Shown here: one piece after another, positions 1-7,364 of the stretch | Layout of the letters: every line of letters begins with the position of its first letter | Numbering within the stretch: position 1 is the stretch's first letter | From: Lentisphaerales bacterium | GTDB taxonomy: Bacteria; Verrucomicrobiota; Lentisphaeria; Lentisphaerales; Lentisphaeraceae | Assembly: GCA_022446985.1 (NCBI GenBank) | Contig: JAKVBD010000003.1 | Span: 62,001 to 126,000 of the forward strand | Direction: 5' to 3' | Length of the DNA stretch: 64,000 bases | Translations under genes and position numbers: made by a program | Notes under the pieces: generated by a model | Databases searched by the model: none | Told to the model about the DNA's origin: nothing | The model's input: only the letters and a program-made list of their open reading frames with translations

Positions 1-1
1 C

Positions 2-2371
2 TATCCTGCCGTAATCCTACTTTTTGTTTGTACTCTACGGCACCTGTTTGGACTGACTCACACAGCTAACTGGATTTACGTAGGAGGCTATACTCTTACA
101 GTTTTGGGCTTTGCTATGATTTTAGGTTGTTATCCTGAATTTCTATCGGGCCTTTGCTCCATCTTAAACCTCAAAGAAATTCCAGGCGGCGCTTTTGGCA
201 GCACTCTTTGCCACCCTGAGTTTGGCTGGCTCAAGTACATACTGAATACAGTTGGCTGTACGATCCTTGCATCCACAATGATTCTTATAGGTCTTATAAC
301 AATCTGGCTTTATGATTGGCGACACTATAGTCACAAACTCTGGAAAGAAGTCAGCACAGAAACTCCAGCAACAGTTAAAGAAATCGACCTGCGCAAAAAT
401 GAGACCAAACAAAAAAATCAAGAAAGTAAATCTCAGCTTCACGACACAGCAAGTAACGTCATCACGAAAGTCAATTCAGTCTTTTCCTGGATGAAGGTTC
501 GCCCAGGAAGGCAGCTCAACACCATCGAAAGGCTCGGTGTTGAAGAACAAGGCGAAGAACAAGCCAGTGAAACAGAAGTCGTGCCAGCCATTGCAGATTC
601 ACAACAAGCTCTCTCCTATGAAACAACTCAAGATGAAGCTTCAGAACAACAAGAAGCTTCAAAACCTCTGTTATTGAAGAAAAAATCACCTCAAGAAGAT
701 GATGGCTTTGAAGATGTACCGGGTATACTTGATGATGGAGAGCCAGCCTTTCAAGTGGAAGAATCAGCTAACGACATCCAAGAAACTGCACTGAATGAAC
801 CGGATATGACTGAATATGTTGATCCTGGTGAAATTGAGCCTTTACCTGATATCATCAACGATGATGATATAGACTCCCCTGTTGTCAAACACGCCACATC
901 CACCTACAAGACTCCAACCTGTGGGATCATCGACAAAGTCAATGAACAAATTACTGTTGATGAAAATGAAATAAATCGCAAGCGCGAGATTCTTCAGGAA
1001 ACTCTCGACAGCTTCAGAATAAAAGCTTTAACCGGCAATGCCACTCCGGGCCCGAGAGTCACCCTTTTCGAAATCATTCCAGAAAAAGGTGTTAAAGTTG
1101 AAAAAATTGCCAACTTAAACAACAACATCGCCATGGAGCTCCAGGCTGAAAAGGTTCGTATTCTAGCTCCTATCCCAGGGCGACGTTCAGTTGGTATAGA
1201 AGTTCCAAATGACGAATCTTCTCCTGTTTGTTACAGAGCCCTACTGGAATCAAAAGAGTTCCAAAACTCCAAAGCTATGCTTCCCGTCATTCTTGGTAAA
1301 GACATTAGTGGAAAACCGATAATAATGGATTTAGCCAAGGCTCCTCACCTACTGATTGCGGGTGCTACCGGTGCCGGTAAATCCGTATTCATGAATACGC
1401 TTATTTTAAGTCTTCTCTTTAAGTTCAGTCCAGATGAACTACAGATGATCATGGTTGACCCAAAATTTGTCGAATTAACCGGCTACAATACAATCCCACA
1501 TCTTATCTGTCCGGTAATCACCGATCCACAGAGAGTACCAAGTGCTTTACGTTGGGCTGTATTTGAAATGGATTGCCGTTACCAGTTGCTTGCTGCAGTA
1601 GGTGTTAAAAACCTCGAGGCTTTTAACAATCGGGTTAAAAAGCCAGATGAACCCGGATTTGACAGTGAAGGCAACAAAATCCCGGATAAACTCCCAACAA
1701 CTATTATCATCATTGACGAATTGGCAGACCTGATGATGATGGCTAAAAAGGATGTTGAAACATCTATCGCCCGTATTGCCCAGAAAGCCCGTGCCGTTGG
1801 TATTCACCTGGTCATCGCAACTCAGCGTCCAAGTGTAGATGTTGTAACGGGTGTCATCAAAGCCAACTTTCCTACTCGTATTGCCTTTAAAGTTTCTTCA
1901 AATGTTGACTCTAAAACAATCCTGGACAGAAAAGGTGCTGAAGAACTACTTGGTATGGGTGACATGCTTTTCATGCCTCCTGGCTCGTCGAACATCATGC
2001 GTATACAAGGTGCCTGGGTTAAAGATCAAGACATCGAAACCGTCGTTAACCACTGTGCTGGACAACAACAACAAAACTTTATAGATATCTTCAAAAGTGA
2101 TGAAGAAGAGCAAGATTCTCTAGAACAAGGCGAGCTTTTTCCTGAAGAGACATTCTCAAATGGAGATGAAGAGCTGATTCACAAAGCCATAGAAATTATT
2201 AAGCGCGATAGACGTGCCTCAACCTCTCATATTCAAAGAAGGTTAAGAATTGGCTACAATAGAGCTGCAATCGTGATGGAAGCTCTCGAAGAACGGGGTA
2301 TTGTAGGTCCTCAGATTGGCTCTGCCAAACGAGAAATTTACCTTGATAGAATTGATAGCGGCGATGAATAG
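2..2371 (+). CDS. ftsK: DNA translocase FtsK/SpoIIIE (5' partial)
   Basis: FtsK is a hexameric, septum-anchored dsDNA pump that clears and aligns chromosome termini at division. The frame is open to the left edge, so the true start lies outside the window; 789 residues are visible. In order there are about three hydrophobic segments (the last at about 240-320 nt), an acidic low-complexity linker, and the motor. The motor has a Walker A GATGAGKS at 1361-1384, a Walker B IIIIDELAD near 1705-1730, and an ATQRPS motif. A C-terminal winged-helix gamma domain (IQRRLRIGYNRA) would read polar DNA sequences. The linker carries a KPLLLKK motif at 662-682 that recurs three times in the next gene. The stop overlaps the ribosome-binding site of that gene, so the two are probably co-transcribed. 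Family assignment is secure. Confidence 0.96.
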   Translation, partial: YPAVILLFVCTLRHLFGLTHTANWIYVGGYTLTVLGFAMILGCYPEFLSGLCSILNLKEIPGGAFGSTLCHPEFGWLKYILNTVGCTILASTMILIGLITIWLYDWRHYSHKLWKEVSTETPATVKEIDLRKNETKQKNQESKSQLHDTASNVITKVNSVFSWMKVRPGRQLNTIERLGVEEQGEEQASETEVVPAIADSQQALSYETTQDEASEQQEASKPLLLKKKSPQEDDGFEDVPGILDDGEPAFQVEESANDIQETALNEPDMTEYVDPGEIEPLPDIINDDDIDSPVVKHATSTYKTPTCGIIDKVNEQITVDENEINRKREILQETLDSFRIKALTGNATPGPRVTLFEIIPEKGVKVEKIANLNNNIAMELQAEKVRILAPIPGRRSVGIEVPNDESSPVCYRALLESKEFQNSKAMLPVILGKDISGKPIIMDLAKAPHLLIAGATGAGKSVFMNTLILSLLFKFSPDELQMIMVDPKFVELTGYNTIPHLICPVITDPQRVPSALRWAVFEMDCRYQLLAAVGVKNLEAFNNRVKKPDEPGFDSEGNKIPDKLPTTIIIIDELADLMMMAKKDVETSIARIAQKARAVGIHLVIATQRPSVDVVTGVIKANFPTRIAFKVSSNVDSKTILDRKGAEELLGMGDMLFMPPGSSNIMRIQGAWVKDQDIETVVNHCAGQQQQNFIDIFKSDEEEQDSLEQGELFPEETFSNGDEELIHKAIEIIKRDRRASTSHIQRRLRIGYNRAAIVMEALEERGIVGPQIGSAKREIYLDRIDSGDE

Positions 2372-2383
2372 GAGGCTTTGCAA

Positions 2384-4009
2384 ATGAATAATGATGACAA
2401 TTCAATACAGCAAAATCTACCTTTATCATGGGATGATTCAGAGCAGAATATCGAAGAAACCCTGCAGCCTAAACCTCTTCTGTTAAAGAAGGCTCCTGAA
2501 CAACAAATTCAGGAAATGAATGACTACGAAGAAGCTTCAAAGCAGAATATCGAAGAAAAGCTGCAGCCCAAACCTCTTTTATTAAAAAAAGCTGCAGAGC
2601 CAGAACCCCCTGCCGGCGATTCAAACGAAGAAATCAATAGCTCCTACGACGAAGAGACACCAAGTCCTGAAGTCATAGTTGCGCCAAGGCCACTTTTACT
2701 CAAAAAGGCCGCTGAGGTACAAGAAGAACAACAGGACGTTGAGGAAAGTAATTCAGAGGAAGAAACTGAAGCAGCCGATGATTTCGAAGATTACGAAAGT
2801 GAGATGGATGAAGAAACTGTCGATTACAGCGAATACAGCGATCCCGACAAAAAAACTATCTCCTACTTAAAAGTTCTTCAGGAAAGTACAGAGGAAACTA
2901 ACTCTGAGCCTGAAACAAGCTCTGAAAGACGGGATGCAATCACAACTGATTCTGTCAATGAGAATACTTCTGAAACTAATAAATTAGAGGCTGACAATAG
3001 TATCGAGGCAGAAGCTGACTTCGAAAATCAGGCCGATCCAGAAGCAAGCTCTGGAACATCTGAAGAAATTGATATTTCAGATGAATATACTGAAGAGCAG
3101 CAAAGTAACATCGACGACATTTTAGACTCCAAGCCTGAAGATATTTTAGCAACTGACTCGACTCCACTCTTTGAAGAAACTGGCACTTTTTCTCTTGAGC
3201 ATGAACCTGAAGAGGATGAGGAAAGTGAAAATCAAGAAGACCAGAGTGACGCCGAAGAAGATAGTCGCCTGGAAATCGAAGAAGATACTTTGGAAGATTC
3301 AATAGAAGACAGATTAGCTGAAGAAACTGAGTCTGATAAAAATACACCAACAACTGCAGAAGAAAGTGTTTTTGCACTCAAAGCAGAAACCTACTATGAA
3401 ATCGAATCCGAGCAAGAAAACGATGTTCCTGACTCACCAGAAATTACAAATACTGATGAGAGTGAAGAACTAAAAGAATCTTCAACTGCGGCCGACATCA
3501 CTACTCATGACTCATTTCAAACCCTTGGTGCTCTTTTGCAAGAAGCACGTTTAGCTAAAAGCTTCACCATAAAAGATGCTTCTGAAGTTACACGAATCAA
3601 AAGTTCCTACATCATCTCTTTAGAAAACAATGAGCTTGATGAACTCCCAGCAAGAGTTTACATACTAAACTATATTCGCCAACTTGCTCGAGAGTATGAC
3701 ATTTCTCATACACCTCTTATCGAAAGCTATGAAAGACAGGTAGGAGAAAATGAAAGTGGCGATCAACATGTCATGAGTGTTGGTGATGATGACGCTAGAA
3801 AAGCAACTAAACCGGCGAGTAAGCTCAACACGATCATAGTCATTACCGCCTTTCTACTCTTGGGAATATTGCTCTTTGCCGCCTACTACATGAAGTGGCT
3901 TAACCCTCAGACAAGTTTAGCAGATCATCCAACGGTTGAAATTAACCTGGACAGCTTAAAAGAAGAGATAAAACTTCCAACGCCTGAGTTTCCGGTTCCT
4001 GAAAAATGA
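2384..4009 (+). CDS. RodZ-like membrane protein with N-terminal HTH and acidic repeats
   Basis: This 541-residue protein starts with about 370 very acidic, low-complexity residues. They contain three KPLLLKK/RPLLLKK motifs (2471-2491, 2570-2590, 2687-2707); the first two sit in a longer QNIEE-x-LQPKPLLLKKA repeat. A RodZ-type HTH_25 domain follows (about residues 377-450), then one transmembrane helix near residues 482-506 and a short periplasmic tail. RodZ links MreB filaments to the envelope, so a role in cell shape or division is inferred. The usual order is reversed in weight: the disordered cytoplasmic part precedes the HTH rather than following it. The start was chosen at ATG 2384 because AGGAGG (2370-2375) lies 8 nt upstream; an in-frame TTG at 2378 is only 2 nt away. 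The stop overlaps uvrC (ATGA). Confidence 0.75.
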   Translation: MNNDDNSIQQNLPLSWDDSEQNIEETLQPKPLLLKKAPEQQIQEMNDYEEASKQNIEEKLQPKPLLLKKAAEPEPPAGDSNEEINSSYDEETPSPEVIVAPRPLLLKKAAEVQEEQQDVEESNSEEETEAADDFEDYESEMDEETVDYSEYSDPDKKTISYLKVLQESTEETNSEPETSSERRDAITTDSVNENTSETNKLEADNSIEAEADFENQADPEASSGTSEEIDISDEYTEEQQSNIDDILDSKPEDILATDSTPLFEETGTFSLEHEPEEDEESENQEDQSDAEEDSRLEIEEDTLEDSIEDRLAEETESDKNTPTTAEESVFALKAETYYEIESEQENDVPDSPEITNTDESEELKESSTAADITTHDSFQTLGALLQEARLAKSFTIKDASEVTRIKSSYIISLENNELDELPARVYILNYIRQLAREYDISHTPLIESYERQVGENESGDQHVMSVGDDDARKATKPASKLNTIIVITAFLLLGILLFAAYYMKWLNPQTSLADHPTVEINLDSLKEEIKLPTPEFPVPEK

Positions 4010-5481
4010 GTTCTTTCCGGAGGACTGAGTATCGTACTCAGGACATTCCTAAAGATCCTGGAGTATATGTCTACAGAGACCAGTTTAAACAAGTCATATA
4101 TATAGGCAAGGCAAAGTCATTAAGAAAGCGTCTGTCTAATTATTTTCAGCCTTCGAGGATGCGTACTGCTGATCCTAAATTACGATCATTAATCAACAGT
4201 ATAGCATATTTTGAGTATCACGTTGTTAAATCTGAGTCAGAAGCGCTCTTACTCGAATCCCGTCTTATTAAAGAATATGCACCGAAGTATAATATATTGA
4301 TGAGAGACGATAAACGTTTCCTTCTCATTAAAATTCATCTCGGAGAAAAATTTCCTAAACTAATTCTGACTCGGCTTCGAAAAGATGACGGCGCCAATTA
4401 TTTTGGTCCTTTTCCAAAAGCTGGAGTCCTTCGTGACACACTCGATTTCCTGACTAAATATTTTAATTTGCGCTCATGCTCTCCACTCATTCCCGATGAA
4501 AAAGACTTCAAGCATTGCCATGCGTCCGTTTTAGCAAATTGCTCAGCACCTTGTAATGGATCCGTTAATCGCGACCAGTATATGGATCACGTCAATGAAC
4601 TTATGACTGTACTAAATGGTAAAGTCACAAATATAATCACCGATTTAAGTGACGAAATGAGCATACATGCTCAGGCTGGTCGCTTTGAGAAAGCTGCTGT
4701 AGTACGTGACATTATCGAAAACATAAAGTCGATTTTCAAACCGCAAAGAAATTTTGCGACATCTGCCTTAAAACAACGTTCGGATCTTGAAGCTGTTAAC
4801 GAACTTCAAAAGTACTTAAATCTTGAGAATCCACCTAAAGTCATCGAGTGTTTCGATAACTCCAACTTTCAAGGTTCAAATGCTGTCGCTAGTATGGTCC
4901 AATTTCGAGATGGTAAACCATACACAAAAAATTACCGGCATTTTAAGATTAAAACGGTCGAAGGCATTGATGACTTTGCCAGCATGAGGGAAATCGTTAA
5001 AAGGCGATACTCCCGATTAATTAAGGAAGAGCAACCTCTGCCGGATATGATTCTAGTTGACGGCGGTAAAGGTCAGTTGAGTAATGCCTGCGATGCATTA
5101 GCTGAAATAGGTGTTACCGGCATCGCTATTTATGGCCTGGCCAAGCGTTATGAAATTCTCTTTAAGCCTAATCAAAGCGAAGGCATATTCCTACCGACAG
5201 ATTCATCTGCACTGAAGATGCTTCAGCACCTAAGAGATGAAGCCCATAGATTTGCCATAACTTTTCACAGAAGTTTGAGAAACAAAAGAATTACAGACTC
5301 AATTCTTGATGATATACCAGGTATTGGTAAAGTTAGAAAAATGCAGATCCTTAAAGAGTTTGGATCCGTTAAAAACCTGAGAACAAAATCTCCCGAAGAC
5401 CTTTTGGCAAGAGTTCCTGGGATTGGTTCAAAGATGGCCGAAACCATCTTCGAACACTTAAATCGCAAAAAGCGCAATTAG
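4006..5481 (+). CDS. uvrC: UvrABC excinuclease subunit C
   Basis: UvrC makes the two incisions flanking a DNA lesion after UvrA/UvrB recognition. The protein has an N-terminal GIY-YIG nuclease (PGVYVYRD...VIYIGKAKSL), and a cysteine segment with four Cys (CSPL...CHAS...CSAPC) matching the Fe-S ligand pattern of UvrC. Next come a UVR helix pair (QAGRFEKAAVVRDII), the RNase H-like 5' nuclease with ECFDNSN and LVDGGKGQ, and two C-terminal helix-hairpin-helix motifs (IPGIGKVRK, VPGIGSKMA). At 491 residues it is clearly shorter than the roughly 600 of E. coli, the loss being in spacer regions rather than catalytic motifs. It overlaps the upstream gene by 4 nt and converges on fabD with a 4-nt overlap of the coding ends. 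Confidence 0.95.
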   Translation: MSSFRRTEYRTQDIPKDPGVYVYRDQFKQVIYIGKAKSLRKRLSNYFQPSRMRTADPKLRSLINSIAYFEYHVVKSESEALLLESRLIKEYAPKYNILMRDDKRFLLIKIHLGEKFPKLILTRLRKDDGANYFGPFPKAGVLRDTLDFLTKYFNLRSCSPLIPDEKDFKHCHASVLANCSAPCNGSVNRDQYMDHVNELMTVLNGKVTNIITDLSDEMSIHAQAGRFEKAAVVRDIIENIKSIFKPQRNFATSALKQRSDLEAVNELQKYLNLENPPKVIECFDNSNFQGSNAVASMVQFRDGKPYTKNYRHFKIKTVEGIDDFASMREIVKRRYSRLIKEEQPLPDMILVDGGKGQLSNACDALAEIGVTGIAIYGLAKRYEILFKPNQSEGIFLPTDSSALKMLQHLRDEAHRFAITFHRSLRNKRITDSILDDIPGIGKVRKMQILKEFGSVKNLRTKSPEDLLARVPGIGSKMAETIFEHLNRKKRN

Positions 5482-6320
5482 CCGATTTGGCGAATAAGAG
5501 AAGTTAAAACTTTACCCGGGCCAAGTTCAATAAACTCAAACTCGCCTTTGCTCTTAAGAAATTCAATTGTTTCAACCCAGCGTACAGAACTGCTAATTTG
5601 ACCAGCTAGTGTATCAAGAATATTTTCCGCATCGTATTCCGTAGCGTTGATGTTTGAAATTACTGGAACTTCTGGAGCATTGAATTCAAATTGAGAAGCA
5701 AAGGCCTTAAACTCTTCTTGAGGTGCTTCCATATATCTTGAATGGAAAGCTCCACTTACAGGAAGAACAACATATCTTTTAGCACCAGCGTCTTTAAAGG
5801 CTGACTCTGCAGCTACTATATCTTCCTTCATACCAGAGAGAACAGTTTGCTTAGAAGAATTAAAGTTGGCAACATCAATCTTATCCAGACCAGAACTCAC
5901 CAAAGTCTCTCTAATCGTTTGAGCAGACATACCAAGAACTGCAGCCATGCCACCGCCTTCAACTTTGCTCATAATCTCACCACGTTTTGCGACGAGTTTC
6001 AAGCCTGTAGCGAAGTCAAAAACTCCAGCTGTAAGTAGAGCGTTATATTCACCTAAGGAGTGTCCTGCAGTGTAGGCTGGCTTTTCACTGTCTTCGCTTT
6101 GCTTTTCATAAAAGTTTAGAGCATTAACGATGTAAAGTGCCGGTTGAGTATACTGAGTTTGAGAAAGCTTCTCTACTGAGCCTTGCAGACACAATTCCTT
6201 AACAGAATAACCAAGAATTTCATCTGCCTGTGAAATCAAGTCCGCATACTTATCAAACAGTTCTTCGCCCATACCGATTTTTTGGGAACCCTGTCCAGGG
6301 AAAACGTAAACTTTACTCAT
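5478..6320 (-). CDS. fabD: Malonyl-CoA:ACP transacylase FabD
   Basis: FabD moves malonyl from CoA to acyl carrier protein at the start of fatty-acid elongation. The 280-residue protein opens with FPGQGSQ, has the nucleophile elbow GHSLGEYNAL (Ser) and the catalytic His region SGAFHSRYM, and keeps the family length. It lies 45 nt downstream of the lipase gene on the same strand, and its coding end overlaps the end of uvrC. No other fatty-acid synthesis gene is visible nearby, which is unusual since fabD commonly sits with fabH, fabG and acpP. Confidence 0.95.
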   Translation of the reverse strand: MSKVYVFPGQGSQKIGMGEELFDKYADLISQADEILGYSVKELCLQGSVEKLSQTQYTQPALYIVNALNFYEKQSEDSEKPAYTAGHSLGEYNALLTAGVFDFATGLKLVAKRGEIMSKVEGGGMAAVLGMSAQTIRETLVSSGLDKIDVANFNSSKQTVLSGMKEDIVAAESAFKDAGAKRYVVLPVSGAFHSRYMEAPQEEFKAFASQFEFNAPEVPVISNINATEYDAENILDTLAGQISSSVRWVETIEFLKSKGEFEFIELGPGKVLTSLIRQIG

Positions 6321-6365
6321 ATTGATCCTTTAAAATTTAATCTTGCTGAAAGTCGATCTAAAATG

Positions 6366-7220
6366 CTATTTTTCAAGCTCTTTTTGTATAAGATGACGTG
6401 CTATAGCCTGACTATAATTTACGGGGCTATGATCTGTAAGGGAACGAGTTAGAGCCTGACTCGGTCTAAGCCAGTTTAAAGATAAAAAATACTTAAAAGA
6501 CTGCTTCCATTTCATTCGCAGACTTTCCTGCTCAACCAGGTCTTGCTTATCATTTATAAATATCAGTTTCCCGGTATGCCTGAAGCCAAATTTTTCTGGA
6601 GGCAACATAGTCACACCATCGCAGCAATTTATATAACGCCGATAAGGAACCTTTATTAAAGATGTTATTTCACAGCCTGCCACTCGAGGTGCTCCAAATG
6701 TAATGAGACACTTCACTGTCGTCCTTGACGCGATAATTTGCGCAATTGCTCCCCCTAAACTATGACCACACAAAATAATGCTATGATCTTCTTCAAGTAC
6801 CGGCTGCAGATCAGTCCACAGCTTGTTTGTAGCTTCAAGAAAACCACGGTGAAAGGCTGCCTCTTCTGCACGCTTCTTGAAAAACTTGATATCCAAAACA
6901 TTATCTTTAAAAGTACATGAACCCTGTATCACCAGAAACTTGAGACCATTTATACGACATAGATAGGCATACTGGGTGTCGGCTCTAAAACTTTGTAGGA
7001 ATTCGCCCTTATCTTGAAGCTCTTCTCGTATTCCCCCCTCCGACCTATATGAAATCTGACTCAGATTAGCAGCCCACCAATCAACCAAGTAACTTTCAGA
7101 CGACTTCAAACCAGCAATCCAGCCTTCTTGAAAGTGCTGAAATGCCGCCACTGTACCCGGCTGAAAAACAGCCTTTTTAGAAAAGTCTAAATCAAAACAA
7201 TTCAACCTCACTCCGCGCAA
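6366..7220 (-). CDS. Class 3 lipase-family protein
   Basis: The 284-residue protein is an alpha/beta hydrolase of the fungal-type (class 3) lipase family. The nucleophile elbow is GHSLGGAIAQ, preceded by the strand SIILCG, and an Asp-containing strand and a late His (DHSPVNY) fit the Ser-Asp-His triad. No clear signal peptide is seen, so the enzyme is probably intracellular and the substrate unknown. The start is uncertain: the longest frame begins at TTG 7220, and GTG or TTG codons a few residues in are equally plausible. No ATG lies near. The gene precedes fabD by 45 nt, so a lipid-related operon is possible but unproven. Confidence 0.75.
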   Translation of the reverse strand: MRGVRLNCFDLDFSKKAVFQPGTVAAFQHFQEGWIAGLKSSESYLVDWWAANLSQISYRSEGGIREELQDKGEFLQSFRADTQYAYLCRINGLKFLVIQGSCTFKDNVLDIKFFKKRAEEAAFHRGFLEATNKLWTDLQPVLEEDHSIILCGHSLGGAIAQIIASRTTVKCLITFGAPRVAGCEITSLIKVPYRRYINCCDGVTMLPPEKFGFRHTGKLIFINDKQDLVEQESLRMKWKQSFKYFLSLNWLRPSQALTRSLTDHSPVNYSQAIARHLIQKELEK

Positions 7221-7244
7221 AACATACCGACCTGTATATTGAGT

Positions 7245-7260
7245 TGTTAAAAATTTAACA
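7245..7260. promoter_or_regulatory. Perfect 7-bp inverted repeat, operator-like
   Basis: TGTTAAA and TTTAACA face each other across 2 nt in the divergent region between the lipase and the large DHH-like gene. The right arm could double as a -35 box (TTAACA) for rightward transcription. Position and symmetry suit a dimeric repressor, but no regulator is assigned. Confidence 0.3.
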
Positions 7261-7364
7261 GTTTTGTGTATATCTTAAATAAATTCAGCTTGAAAGATTT
7301 ACCAGAAGTAAACATAATAAGTATAGATGATAAATTAACAAGGCTTAGACTCGAAGGGTTAAAA

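Noticed and set aside
2976-3377. 133-codon antisense reading frame inside the RodZ-like gene
   Set aside because: It mirrors the Glu/Ser-rich codons of the acidic region and has Leu/Gln-rich, non-protein-like composition.
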